Shown here piece by piece: positions 21,541 to 34,079 of a DNA stretch of 64,000 bases. Numbering within the stretch: the first letter of the stretch is position 1; the number at the start of each line of letters is the position of its first letter. The notes below the pieces were generated by a model that saw only the letters and a program-made list of their open reading frames with translations, searched no databases and had not been told where the DNA came from. The position numbers and the translations under genes were made by a program. Where the stretch lies: positions 2,116,001 to 2,180,000 of the forward strand of contig CANUEZ040000151.1 of NCBI GenBank assembly GCA_948099385.1, written 5' to 3'. The DNA is from Fasciola hepatica (taxonomy: Eukaryota > Platyhelminthes > Trematoda > Plagiorchiida > Fasciolidae).

Positions 21541-23158
21541 TTAGGCAGGACGCCAGATTTGGAGAAATTGTAGCCGCTGGCGGACTGTGGGATGATGTGG
21601 GGAGAGATGTGGTATGGGAGGAGGCGGGACGTTCAGAGAAAACGGAAAAACCGGCAAATTTGGATGGGGTGGCATCAAGTCCGAAAGCTCGCGAATATTT
21701 GGAATTGAAGAGCAGGATGCATGTGGTTGGGTAGGCCGTAAGTAGTCAACCGGAACTGCATTTGGATAAGGTGCTGGCATAACGGTCTGAACAGTCTTGC
21801 CGAGACTTCCTTTTTCGTCGTTGGAAGAAGTGTTTTTATGGTTCACTTTACCTAAAGGAAAATATCTGATTGGGTTCGGAGAGCAAAGTCCTGGTCCCCG
21901 AGTTGAGATGACTGATTTTGCCGATAAAGCTACTCTATTTATTTTCGAATTCGTTACGGGTACCAATGCAAGTACATCTAGTCCCGCGTCTTTCTTAGGT
22001 ATGCCAGGAACGGCTAGTTCTGACGTCAACAGTTGAGGAATTAGTGATTTTACTTCAGGTATTGGGCTGTTTTCCCGATCCGGTTTTGTATTTCGGACTA
22101 CTGCAAGGGTCGGCGTTCGTTTTTTGAACTATATTCCGACCAGACACTTCTTGAGCTAGTCGAAGAAATCATGTCGATCGGGGTTTTGTATGGTAATCTG
22201 TTACTAGTCTTGGAGTCAGGAAGCACATTAATTTGGACCGTTTCATCGAGACTGTTCTGCACGTTTTGACGTTTGCGACGAGGCTTCGATAGAGTGGAGA
22301 CTGATGAACTATCTAGGTCGACAACTATTTTGCGACCAACCACAGAAGAGGTCTCGCATGATGGCCGATGCTTGGTAAATCGACCACCTGAGAGGGACTA
22401 CTGGCTAAATGTTTACCAGGGTTATGGCTCTTTGCATGGCTTTTTCGAACGTCCCCTTGTAGAGGGGTTTTATCGGGAAGTATTTTTGCCCGCTTTAAAC
22501 CCGTATTGGCGACGACAAAAGACTGTCGGCCAATAAACTCCTTGGCAGCAACTTCGGTATTAAACTGAAACAGGAGTGGGCAGGTTTTTTGCGATGACGT
22601 TTTGCGGAGTCTGACACAGTAGCAGGGTTGCGAATCTAGTTTGCAGGCCTTTAACATTAAGTTCTTGGCAGTTGAGAGAGGTAACTTGTCCGGAATGTTG
22701 GAAACTATCGCACTGTTGGCTTTCTTGATGCGCCCAAATATTTCAGAGGCAACGGTATCGATGAACTCCGTGACCGAGATTAGGTTTGTCTGAGTGTGGT
22801 GTAGAGACGGGTCAAGCAGGAACGCTAATGGACCTAACTGATCGATGGTTTGGTCAAAAGAGTCAAGCCGAGAGGGGAAACTATTCATGGTTTTGCTTAT
22901 TTCGGCAGTTGCTTTGGAATCATCTCCAAGTATATCAACGAGGGATACTGAACAACGTTTGAGCGTGCTTTGGAGGTAAGGGGTCTTACAACGGCGAGAG
23001 CTAGCTGCGATTTTGGGCCCGTGGGCAGCAATGGAAAGCATAGCTAAGCTTTTGGAGTGATTGTTGGTTAATTCGACGCAATATCGCGGGGAGAAAAGCA
23101 GTGACAGCTGACAGATAACGGGTGAGTTTTCGGACCATGGTGAATTGCGGGGTATCAA
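21541..23158 (-). pseudogene. LINE-B4 ORF1 (nucleic-acid binding protein), frameshifted
   Basis: ORF1 of the LINE, upstream of the endonuclease on the same strand. Segment 23158-22325 (277 codons) has an N-terminal part with regularly spaced hydrophobics, then a region reading RIKKANSAIVSNIPDKLPLS followed by a basic, cysteine-containing stretch. The wording resembles the RRM-like domain of CR1/Jockey ORF1 proteins. After a frameshift near 22330 it continues in 22343-22098 (basic KPRRKRQN) and in 22029-21541, which is proline-rich towards its end (PPPPIPHLSPHHP). No CCHC knuckle was found. The function as RNA-binding chaperone is inferred from position. Confidence 0.65.
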
Positions 23159-23699
23159 AAAGATGAAAGTAAAAAGTGACTAAGTACCTTTGAGAGGCCA
23201 GATAAAAAGGGAACACTTAGGGAGGGTTTTGAACAATTGATTAAGTTAGTTGGAAACCACGAATCTCTAAAAAATTTCTATTTTACTGATTCTCAATAAT
23301 AACTGACGCCAACAGGCTGGAGTGCCGCGATTATTGCTACTATCAGATCAGTAAATCAGTTTGAATAGCAACAAGTAATGGTAACAGCTAAATCATTGAT
23401 TCTAACGCCTAAAAGTAAAAAACCTGAGATGACCTGATTTTGCGTCACGATTACCCTGACCTAAACCATCCGCACACCATACCCCAACCAAAGTACCACT
23501 GGCTACGAAGTACTTGGACACAACTGACTTGGGAGACTTCAGACTGATGAAAAAGGCAAAAAATGCAACCATGTTTATTATTCCAAACTGAATACCTCTC
23601 TACGCTGCTAAAAATATGATCCTTGGTGCTTATTACCTCGGCCCACAACCGTGCCACTGAGTTCGATTCCGCAAAACTTCCCCGTGCGCCACCTGCCCA
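23159..23699. other. LINE-B4 5' boundary region and unclassified spacer
   Basis: The 5' end of LINE-B4 probably lies within 23160-23250, but no defined terminus is visible. The remainder, including a reverse open frame at 23753-23451, has no recognisable homology and ends where forward LINE-B5 coding starts. Confidence 0.3.
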
Positions 23700-25010
23700 C
23701 TGCTGTTCCAGTTTACAAACAAAGTTGTCACCAAGGTCTTTATTAGCCGGCAATCTTTGGTAGTAGCCTAAACTGGCTTCGAGTAAGCCGAGACATTTCC
23801 TGACAAGATTGCAAAGACAAGAAGAACCACTAGTCTCATCTCCATAACTCTTCGGCTAAATAGTTTGCAAACTGCCTACTTACAAGTCTCACTACAGGCC
23901 TCTCCTTGAATACTGTCCCATTATCTTCACCAACATGACGGTATCTGACCACATTTCTCTGGAGTCCGTGCAGAGCCAATTCACGGAAAAATTAGTGGGA
24001 TTTTCCTCCCGGTTGTTGTACAAAGATCGACGCATCATACTCACTCTTGGCCCCCCATGGCTGCATAGCATGAAGCTCAACTTATGCTTCTTGCTTGAGC
24101 TGTACCACCGTGTGGCCTTCTCATGTACTGGTACCCGTCGTTTCACTCACTCAACGGATTAAGCTCAGGCCGTCGCTCCCTGCCGCTCTTTGTTCCAAGC
24201 TCAAAACTAGCTTTGACATCTAAATTTGTTCTTACAAAATATTTAGAGTTATGAAACAAACTCCCGATAAAAATCCGTAGGAACCTCTCTGTCTCTCAGT
24301 TCAGACGCTTGCTGGATCACTTCATGACTGTTCTCAATGTGCGCCCTCCTACCGGCCAGAGTGTCACCGAAGGGGCGACTTACGTAGACGGGTTTGATTG
24401 TTAGGATTATGGCAATAAAAATTTCATTTCCCGCCCAAAGACAAACGCCAGGGTGACTATTTTCTATTACGTTAAACCGCACAATCACTATTACAATAGC
24501 TACAGTTTGTTGCCTTTTGTGACTGCACCTAATTTAAAGCTTGCCGGTTCTCCCGGTTCTCGACAATGTTCATGTTCTACTGCCAACCAGCCTAAGGTTC
24601 TTGGCCTCATATGTCTCTTCAACAAATAAATATGTGGCTAGGGACCGTAGGATACTGAGTTTTGCCGTCCATCACTTTACTTGGTAATTTCACTCCTTTC
24701 TCGTCCATGTTGGCCACCACCACCCGCTGGGTTTTATATCCGGCTTCATCTCGCCTTTCTTAATTATCTCACTCCAGAATCTCTTGTCCTAAAGGCCCAC
24801 CTTCTGATATCTGCTTGTTGGCCTGTCCTTCCGTCCCATCTCTGTATCTACCATCCGCCAATTACTATCACCTTCTTTTCTATGCACCATACTATTTTCC
24901 GTCAGCAGAGCTAAACTCGTTTACTCCACCTGGCCTGGAATGACCTCCGATAGTCTTAGGCATGGTCTGGCGTTATATGAGACTGGTACACGTATGCCGG
25001 CTTGCGCTCT
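23700..25010 (+). pseudogene. LINE-B5 reverse transcriptase C-terminus and 3' region
   Basis: Forward, 5'-truncated LINE-B copy. The thumb region can be read across frames from about 23700, then LLEYCPIIFTNM at about 23905, an SVQSQFTEKLVGFSSRL block (open frame 23935-24162), and the C-terminal KYLELWNKLPIKIRRNLSVS with QFRRLLDHF to about 24330. The remaining C/T-rich stretch to about 25010 is the 3' region. An (ATT)n tail was not found, so the 3' end is uncertain. Its start lies head-to-head with the 5' end of LINE-B4. Confidence 0.75.
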
Positions 25011-25269
25011 ACAATATTAGGTGTCCTGTTTTCTGTGTTTGCTAAATCCCACTGCTTTTTTCCAGTCAGTGCTAGCAAAACCCCTGATGTCAACGGCACC
25101 ATTATCACAGCGTCATCCGAAAGTAGGGAAACAGACCACCCCTAGCAGCTCTGAAATAAGACGGATAAGCATAAAATTACGATCGGCCGGACAAGATACA
25201 CATAACATCATGCAGTGTCTCACTGTGGACAGTGCCCTAAGTTGAGTGGGGGTGCGACATTCATGAACA
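25011..25269. other. Short spacer, nothing recognised
   Basis: No gene or repeat was identified between LINE-B5 and the 3' end of LINE-D. The forward open frame 25021-25245 has no family resemblance. Confidence 0.3.
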
Positions 25270-27271
25270 CATATGCAAAAAAAGACATTTATTTCTTTTT
25301 TTGACAAGAAATCATTGGGAGAGACCCAGGTAGAGGTCTAGCCTTTTCTTGAAGATAGTTTTGTTCTGCGAGAGAACAATATCTTCTGGAAGTGCATTCC
25401 ACAGAGTAATAAACCTATAGCTAAAAAAGTTAATCCCTAATAAAGTGCGTGGCCTCGGTCTGAAAACTTTTCTGCTGTGGGCACGAAGAGAAGAGGCTGG
25501 ACAGACGGAGAAGCACCAATCGCTTTAACCTGATTCAAACAGGTGGAACATCAAAAACAGATCACCTCTTACGCGTCTTAAGTCAAAGGGATAGAGGTTG
25601 GGTAGTGAGAGGCGGACGGGATAAGGTAGATGAGATAGACCCCTTACTGCCTTGGCGGAGGCCCTCTGAACTCTTTCTAGGATCTCAAGTTCTCGGACAA
25701 GACCCGGGGTGCACTATCTGACTACCGTATTTTAGCAGAGTTCGGGTATAAGCGCCAAAAATTATGGGGAAATCGTCCCTTGAGATGCCCAGGAAGTACC
25801 TTCGAATCATGTTTAGGACTCAAAAGGCAGACTTTCTCGCAAGTTGGTGATGATGAGAGAAGGACAAGTTACAATCTAGCCGGAAACCGAGCATCTTGTG
25901 TCGGTCAACCCTTGGCAGTGTGGTTGCTCCGTTGTTGGAAAACGTGTGACCAGTCTCTCTGCCGAAAGACCTGCTCACGCATTTGCCATCATTAACTGGG
26001 AGGTTCCAATCCTTAGACCAACGTTTTGTTTCATAAACTGCAATTTGCAGGTCTTCAACGCTTAAACTCCAGAGGGTTACATCCTCTGCGTACATGGCAA
26101 TGTTCGCAGGTAGGGCTGTCGGTAGATCATTTATATAGATCAAGAAAAGAAGAGGGTCTAAGACCGACCCTAGGGAGACCCCAGTTGTTACTGGGGAGGG
26201 TTGAGACAAAACATTCCCCACTTTACCCACAAGGGTGCGGTTGTCAAAGAGGCTGCTTAGGATAGCCAACATAAAGCCTGCGATCCGGTATGTCTGCAGC
26301 TTAAAAAGAAGAGGGGCATGGGAGACCTTATCGAAGGCCTTGGCAAAATCGATGAATACATCGTGTGAGAGCTGGCCATTATCATAGGCTTTCGTTAGAC
26401 TATCCAGGACAGTAAGCACATTGGTAATGCATGATCTGCCAGGAAGAAACCCATGTTGGGACTGGGAGAGGATCTCACTTCTGTGCAGATGGGAAAGAAC
26501 CTCACTCTTAGGAATTCCCTCAAAGATTTTTCTGGTGATGCTAGTGAGGCTAACGGGTCTGTAACTGGAAGCAAGATGTCTGCTACCCTTCTTATAGGTG
26601 GGTGCGATGACTGCTTTTTTCCAGTTACGGGGGAAAACTCCATCGTCAACACATCGTTGGAAAAGCGAGGCATAAGGAGCAGCTTATGTGTCCACGGCTT
26701 CCTTGAGAATACTGGGGTGGATTAGGTCAGGACCCATGGAGCCATATTGGTTAAGTAGTCGGAAACCTTGAGCGACTGCACCAATGGAAATAGTGACGCG
26801 ATTAAGGGTAGTGGCCAGAGATATCTGGTGCATGGCAGGGTGGGGTGATATGGGTATGGAGCTATAAATTGTACGGAAGTAGGAGCTGAATGCCTCGGCT
26901 ACTTGGCTAGGCGAAGTGATTAGAGATCCGGCAATATCTCTGACAGCTAGTGGCGTCGGAGCTGTACCCCTTAGATGGAGCATGTACTGAAAGAAAAAGG
27001 CCTTATTGGTCCGTGCTCGATCAAGTACAGATCACTGGACTGCATTCTGATAGGACCTAATCTTGTCTTTGCATATGTTCCGCATGATCCTGAAGTCTTC
27101 TGCATCATGGGCAAGGCCTGTGGCTTTATATCTAGCAGAGAGGCTTGCGCGTTCGTCCAGAATGCGCCTAATGGGGCGAGGGATGGTTCGCCTAGCGGTC
27201 TGTGGAAGACAAATTCTGAAGACAAACAGCCAATTAGCTAAGGAGGTTAACTCTCTGAGATTCTCTGCCAC
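25270..27271 (-). pseudogene. LINE-D reverse transcriptase
   Basis: Reverse-strand RT of a second, well-preserved CR1/L2-like LINE. The linker occupies 27271-26971 (two overlapping frames), the first RT blocks 26983-26684 with a GSMGPDLIHPSILKEAV motif, and the palm 26419-25820: FIDFAKAFDKVSHAP (residues 22-36), VTTGVSLGSVLDPLLFLIYI (77-96) and the catalytic block MYAEDVTLW (109-117). The canonical YADD reads YAED, so the first Asp of the pair is Glu. The C-terminal region continues across frames to about 25310 with FSYRFI, an LWNALPEDIV-type block and a YLGLS end. An AATAAA signal follows on the same strand at about 25289. Frameshifts occur near 26400 and 25820. Confidence 0.88.
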
Positions 27272-27429
27272 TTCATCAGCGGAGTTGCCTGGGTTAGCTC
27301 AATTTAGCTGAGAGCTAATAAATGCACAGACTTGGTCAAAATTAGTCCTTTTGAAGGATCCCAAAATTTTGGTTTCTGACGGAAGAGGAGGCCATTTCAC
27401 GATATAATCGAATCCAATGAGAATGTGAT

Positions 27430-28100
27430 CACTTTTGACGAAGACCGGCGAGTAAAGCACGACATCTATTTGGAACCCTTCATTGGTGATAACTAGGTCT
27501 AGTAGGGACGGGGCGTGTCCTGTGCGACATCCGTTCGGATCTCTTACGTTTTGGACCCATGATTCTTCAGTACGAGATCTAGGACGGGTTTATCAAAGGT
27601 GATATCAGAAGCATCAGCTCTTTGCCAGTCGCAACTGGGGGAGTTGAAGTCGCCAGTGGCTGACAGATGGGTGAGGTCTATGTTGCTTTTCAGGGAGCCC
27701 AATAAGTCTACGAGACCTAGGCTGTCAGTTGAATTGCATGCGGGGGGCGATAGGCTCAACCAAGCAGTAGGGTGTCCGTCCTGGAGAGGGTAAACAGCCC
27801 ACAAACAATCAATACATGAAAAGGTGGGGTTGTCAGTAAAGTGGGAGGAGAGATCGAATTATCGTAGTATATGATGACCCCGCCGACACGACCTCTACTG
27901 GAGTCCTGCCTTGCTGTGAAGTATCTCGGAATGGATATTTCGCATCAAGTATGTCAGGGGTGAGCCAGGTTTTTGTGAGGGCTAAGATCTGACGCTCCTT
28001 ATTCGCTGCAAACTGCCGAAGCTCCGGGATCTTATTCAACACACTCAGGCAATCGTTGTAAAAACACTTGAGCACATGCTCAGGAGTTGTTGCAGAATCG
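27430..28100 (-). pseudogene. LINE-D APE-type endonuclease
   Basis: Endonuclease between ORF1 and RT of LINE-D. Segment 28075-27833 holds LALTKTWLTPDILD, the family's (T)ETWL motif with Lys in place of the catalytic Glu, after a leucine-rich run from the ORF start. Segment 27804-27544 holds SATGDFNSPSCDW, the canonical GDFN..DW motif, and ends in a VLDLVLKN block. The rest towards 27430 continues in another frame (a GHILIGFDYIVKW-type strand and the SDH region). Two or more frameshifts. Confidence 0.85.
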
Positions 28101-28218
28101 CCAGAGACGACTGATTTTGGGTTTGAAGAGTGGAAAAAAGGGGGACTTGGGGGTGGAAAGGAGGTCCTGGGGGAGTCGGGGGTTCAAGATACTGGGGGGC
28201 TACACAGTAAACAGACTG

Positions 28219-29377
28219 TTAGGGGGACCGGTAGTTTTTGACGTCTAGTAACCTGGGGGGTATCATACCAGGCGGACGGTCTACATTCTTCGGTCTCCAA
28301 AAAGGGTGGGCTGCTTTTTGTGGTTTGCACTTCTGCGCACTGCGTGGTGCCCTGTTCTGAGTTTTCTTGTCGGTGAGATTGTTTTGCATGACTGCACCAT
28401 GTATATTTCCTAGTGCGTTAACCTCCTCACTGCAGCTTCTAGCAGAAACAGGTTGCAGGTGTATATCTGGGCTCAAGGATGGGTGAGTCTCGTCCGCTGA
28501 TATAGTCTTATTGGCTATGTTGGGGTCTGGGATACTTTTTGTGGTCGTCGGATGTTTAGTGGCACTAGGCCTACTACTGGGGATACTCTCCGCGGCGAGA
28601 GATGGTGTGAGTAGGGAAGCGACCGATGGCGGGTATGCAGCTCGGTCCTCAAGGCGTGTTACCTGGACGACTGGCAGCTCTCTGAGCTTAGGATGTGCTT
28701 TTGATGGAATTGCTGGCTTAGCCTTCTCACTGCGAAGCCTTAGATGAAGTGACTTATCAATGGATACGCCCTTGAGTCCTTTAATTTCCTCCTTGAAGTT
28801 TGCGGCCGAGGAAACAACTCGTTTGGCTGCATCTGTGGAGCCCATTTCAAAGAGAACACCGTGAACCCGGTTGGTGCTTTTGGTTACCAACCAAGTGGAC
28901 CGACCTTTAAGTGGGAAAAAGGAGCTTAAGGCGATTAAACACCTGGGCGTAGGTGTCATGAGGGTGATCTGAACTGAGGAAGCGGCCCCAAACGATGACT
29001 CACATGGAGCAATTCTCGGCGTCTTGTAAAATCTTTGCGGCGTCAAGAATTTGCTGCTCAGAAACTCTACACACCTGATCGGCCGCCTGGGACACCGGGA
29101 GGGATTTGATAACCGAACTCCTAAGGCTGGTCAGCTCATCCTTAAGGGTGCGGACCGTGGCCCTTAGCTCAGCTATCTTTGTAGCCTGACTTTGGACTGC
29201 ACATTTAAGTGCATCCGTTGCTAGCGCTTTATGAAGGACCGTATCGTCCGGATTGAGGAATGAGACATTTGCCACAGAGGGCGAATCACACTGCCTCATG
29301 GGGAAAGTAGCCTCGTCTGAGCAAGCGGTTATATCAATGGTGAGGGGCATTGACATTATACAGGATCCAGTCAGCAC
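28219..29377 (-). pseudogene. LINE-D ORF1, coiled coil plus RRM-like and basic region
   Basis: First ORF of LINE-D in two overlapping frames: 29377-29000 (125 codons) and 29046-28219 (275 codons). The N-terminal part contains a probable coiled coil (KIAELRATVRTLKDELTSLR, residues 65-84). The second part starts with an RRM-like segment (a VLFEMGSTDAAKRVV block and KSLHLRLRSEKAK) and ends in a Ser/Pro-rich and basic tail. This is the arrangement of many CR1/Jockey ORF1 proteins that bind the LINE RNA. One frameshift near 29020 separates the parts. There is no CCHC knuckle. ORF1, EN and RT together make this a nearly full-length element of about 4.1 kb. Confidence 0.75.
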
Positions 29378-32300
29378 AGATAAAGGTCAACTTAAATGGA
29401 GGGGGACGAGCTGTGTGTTCTAAAAATTTCAAAAACGGCTACACTCACTGAGGAAGACGACCTCACCGCTGGTGTACCGCAGTTCAGTTCCAAGTCCAGA
29501 CCGCAAACCTCATTCATTTCAGGTTTGTCGTCGCCCACTCTATCGGGCTGCGCATTCGATGACCAAGTTCCACACTTTCACCGACAGAGACCTAAATGGA
29601 ATCCTTTATACCAACCGGGACAGCAATAGAGCCACATGACCTAAAACACCCCCAAATGCACACCTGTAGACCGACGGGCGTCTTATAACGCAACACCTCT
29701 CCTGCTGATGTCACTGATGGAGCCTACACAAATAAAAGTTCACTGCAACCTGCTACTGACTGATCGACAAGTCTTTTACCCAGCTAGGTGAACCACGCCC
29801 ATAGGATGATGGACATCACCTTGGTCTTATGCGGAACAAACCGATATCAGAGCTAGAATGGGCAACACAAGATTTTGTTACTCATTAAATTCCGATGCGC
29901 CATCCAAAAGCGAGACCACTTATCCCCTCATCGGTGGTTCCCAATAAAGGAACTGAATAACACCGATAATCGATAGGTAAATATATTTTTCCCAGCGTAG
30001 CAGAACAACAAGGTGCAGGCCTAAGCGGAGGTTTTCACCCCTGGTATCTTTTGCAGGATTTCCTTTCTCTTTCTAATGGTATTTGGCTTGAAACTGATTC
30101 TTTACTAATCCAAGGCCCTCAAGTTGCCCTCCCTTTTTCTGGATGATGCTGCTCATTGATCCTGAAACTTAACTCATTTTTTATGGATAGCTCTTTCGTT
30201 CACTTTCATCAACGTTTCCGAGCGCGCTTTTTTGTCTCCCTGTTTCATAACTTACTCCATTTGTTGGACCCGAGAAAATCCGTCATTCCGGCTTCACACA
30301 GTCTCCATGGAGAGCTGTTCTTTTCATGTTCATCAAATTTCCCGAGCTTTCTTCCCTATATTTTTTCTAATTTCTCGCTGTTCAGAACGTTTCCCGCTCA
30401 TGGGACCCAACTAAGCCTCCTTTATCCATGGCTTGCATCATTTTGGTTTGTAACTCATCCTCAGCAATACCTCTTCACAATATTTGCTGTATCCCAACGG
30501 GCCACCATTGTCCAACTCGGATTCGAAACCAACTCGTATTTGCCGCACAAATCACTGTTATCTTGATCCTTTCAAACTATTTCTAGCTATTTTGTTTCGT
30601 TTCTTACACCTATGACTCCTATTCTTGCAATTCGTGTATGGTTCGTCGTCTTGGGTAACGTTGTAAACCATGATCATGCGCCTGCTCATGCTTCTCGACC
30701 ATGGTCGCGAAATGTACCATTATCGAATCGAACTTTATGATAATCCCATTTCTATTCCTTCCTGCTGGCATGACAACTTGCCAACCAGCAGCAGCGCAGC
30801 ACCTCTTGATCTGTCATCGTCCTTTTCCTTCCTGCACTTCATGAAGCCCCTACGCAAGCGTGAGTGGCGACATCCTGCAGAGTTACCCACTTTTCGGTGG
30901 GGTCAACGACCTGCGCGCCGCCCAGTGTGGCTGCCATTTCACCACCCGTTGTTACGAATGCTGCCGGCATTCTCGTGCATAGTCGGCAAGCTCGATGAAG
31001 CTGGCAGTCTTCTCTTCTTCGGGCATTTACAGGGATTGTTTAAGCTCCCGAACCCTAAGCTCAATGGCCGTCGTCGTTTTTTCGTTCCGCTGACTTCGTT
31101 TCTCTCGACACTGTCAACAAGCCTTGCGAGAGAAGATCCTGCGCTCTACCCCCCCCCCCCTCGGAATCCTACTTTTAGCACAATTTTTCTCACCTTCTAG
31201 TTTAGAGCTTTTAGTGTTCTACATAACCCCTCATAAGTGGGTACCATAGCTCTCCTTACTGTCAGCTTTGGAAATTTCGGACGGGCAGATTCTTCGCCCT
31301 CATTCAAGAGTGAGCGGGTGGCATACTTCCAGGTCGCATCATCAGGCGTAACGAAGGACCAACAGTTTGAGAGTCTCCTTATTTCTCCCGGGGCAGCTAG
31401 CAGCCTGTCTACTTGCCTTCGGCTTGTGAACTCCACTAAGGAGGGTCTTGGCCTTTAGCACTTTTTCTATATATCCGCCCTGTATCTTCCTAGTCGCAAG
31501 CCTCTTTTTATTGTGGCCTGGTCAAAGCGACCAATGGATCTCAGCCAGTTTACATTACCATACCTCATGGCCCTAATCCTTATTTTATTCTGCTATATAT
31601 GGGGTTCAGGGGTTACTACATCCATGTACCTTCCGGTGATTTTTTCACCAGTCACATTGAGGTTTCTAATCACTTAGCCGCGGTTCGCCCCGTCCTCAAG
31701 CAGGCTTTTCAATAGTTTACCACGATTCTCTAGTTCTTGGTGATTTTTAGAAGTGGCAGGTTCATTCACCTCGGCTCCTCCCAAGATGGACCGGTGTTTG
31801 TCCCTGGTTAGTCACCCAGCCCGCTCCAGTTTCGCTCTTTTTTTAACTCTTCCTTTACCCAGTCCGACTTCTGTTTTATCGTTCGCTTGATGATCCTCCT
31901 CATCAACTTCTTCCCCCGGGCCTATGCACCCTTTTTTCGGAAGGCGCTTGCCTGTTTTAGTTACTAGTTTTTACATCTCCGACAGCCCCCAAAACCTCTT
32001 AACCAATTTTAATTACGGGGATTGGCAATCCACACAGAACCACCTGATATACGTATAATCCACATAAAACTCTTATGCTTTCTCAACAGTTTTACTGTAC
32101 ATCTTACGGTACCGTCGTTTTCGGGCACCACAACTTATCTCCCTATCCTCCACATCCTCTTTACAGTTCTCGCTTCCGCATGAAACTTGACCTTCTATCC
32201 AATAATGCTTGTCCCTCCAAGTAGTCTTTGTGACAGCAGGCGCCATTGTAGTGAACGGTGAAGCACTACTCAGCTTTGGAAAACAGTTGCGGAAAGTTAT

Positions 32301-32600
32301 AAAACACAATAGAGATAGCTAAATCTGGTATAAAATACAGATAAATATCTCTAAGGCTGAACAGATACATTAAAACAGAAAATAACCTATGGAACGAAAA
32401 AGACAATAGCGATCGAGACAGCCTTAATTCCACGGTACACTAATTCTCAATATTCCGAAGATCCGACTGAAAACAGCAGCCCAAAGCTTTCCCGAGGGTT
32501 TCCGGACAGTCATAGTTGCCCATTCTCCCAATTCATTCTCCTGCGCAGATAAGATCTCAAAGCAGCGTCACTTTACAGCTTGGAGCTGACCAATAGTGCA
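29378..32600. other. Unclassified 3.2 kb between LINE-D and LINE-E
   Basis: No protein family recognised. The forward frames 30156-30566 (136 codons) and 30670-31200 (176 codons), and the reverse frames 31436-31197 and 32309-32073, were read without a match. 30060-31200 is pyrimidine-rich on the forward strand, similar in flavour to the LINE-B 3' regions, and contains a 12-base C-run (31149-31160). The stretch 31700-31900 in reverse contains a basic, helix-like segment but no motif. Probably old transposon remnants. Confidence 0.35.
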
Positions 32601-32611
32601 TCTAGATAGTT

Positions 32612-33288
32612 GTGTTGTCCGTGAGTTTTCTTAGATATCGAGGCTCTGTTTTGAAGGCTTTGTCTGATAAGCAGAATTTGGGCATCTTTATCACCTTCAC
32701 AGACAAACGTTATGACAACCCGAATGTCAGAGACCAGCTGATACCAACAGTGGGGGAAGTTTTTTGTCACAAAGCAGCGAGTTATCATATCGTTCTCGAT
32801 ACTTCAAGAGCGGCGGCAGGGACACGAGGACCTACTAAGCTAAAGGGAAGGCAATACATCCGTCGCCCCAACACAGGGGTTTGCTGCAAATACTCACGGT
32901 ACTACAAACTGGGGCTCATATCTAGAGCAGCACGCCAAACAAGTTCTGTCGAGCGGTGGTTGTGAATGAAGACACACTGAAAGAAGAGTTGTGGGTGATC
33001 TCAATGGAAGAAGAAAGTAGTCCTAGCCCGCCCATCACACGAACTTCAGGAACGACATCAACGGAAGATAACACGGCAAAGTCCATGATGAGTACACAAG
33101 ATTCTCACCTGATGGTGCAGACGGTTATAAAGGCGACGCAACGAGCTACGACGCGGAGCACATTTCAAGCAAACATTTTGCAGCCACTCGGGTACTCCGC
33201 CTGGGGCAAAACACAAACCAAAAGAGAAGAAAGCAATGTCGACCGAGAGAGCCGCGATGGTGCTATACACAAATGCCTGCAGCATTAG
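32612..33288 (+). pseudogene. LINE-E ORF1 candidate
   Basis: Two overlapping forward frames (32612-32965 and 32956-33288) directly precede an endonuclease on the same strand. The first contains a SVLKALSDKQNLGIFITF segment and ends basic (KLKGRQYIRRPN); the second is Ser/Thr-rich. Position suggests LINE ORF1, but neither frame has a domain that identifies it. Confidence 0.4.
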
Positions 33289-34000
33289 AAACAAATGGGC
33301 CGAGATGACCACGAGAGCTGCGCATTGCAGCGCTGAGCTGGTCACAGTCTCAGAGACCTGGCTGCACCATGGAGACTACATCTCACAAAACATAAAAGAC
33401 CATCTTCTCGTTTATCGGCAAGACAGAGGAAACGACAAAACAGGTGGTGGAATCGCCCTCAAGGTCACATAGGGACTAGTGAACATGAAATAAGAAGTAA
33501 TTTTGTGTACAACATGCGCTCAGGGGTGTCCTATCACCGTGGGATTGCGTATCAGGAGGAAAGCTATGGAATGCATATCTAGAAGCCAGAACCCAGAAGT
33601 AGACGAAGATACAGGGTTGACGGGAGCAGATTCACACATCAGCTAGCGCCATTCAAATAGTAGGAGACTTAACCTCTGAGGAGTGAATCGTACAAGTAGC
33701 TGTATTTCGGGTAGGGCAGAGAAGTACTTCGTAGAAAGGATGCATAGCGGGGCTCTGGTTCAGCATATTAGAGGAAGTAAGGGGTTAAAACGTGAACAGC
33801 AACCCTAGCTCTTTGACCTGGTGATCACAGGGCACGGATATGTCAGAAGTTTATATTTGTTGATACATTTGGCCAAACGTTATCATGTCACCATCAAAGT
33901 TCCCCTCTGCCTCAGGCATGCAAAGGCTGTGGGAATATTAGGCAGAAATTTTGGGAGGCTGTATACGGGGGACTCAGAACAGGGGTTGAAAAACTAGATT
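33236..34000 (+). pseudogene. LINE-E APE-type endonuclease, decayed
   Basis: The open frame 33236-33472 reads VLYTNACSIRNKWAEM, then ELVTVSETWLHHGDYIS and GGGIALKV: the N-terminal endonuclease blocks, with the catalytic ETWL motif intact. Later blocks are readable only in pieces: GDLTSEE near 33670 (in place of GDFN), then a FDLVITGHGYV block near 33810 for the LDLVIT motif. Many stops. Confidence 0.78.
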
Positions 34001-34079
34001 AGAGGGCCGAGGGTGAGGAGGCTGAAGTAGGAGATTTTGGGCAGGGAGTCTACAGCAACGTCCTGGGAATAAAGATAAG

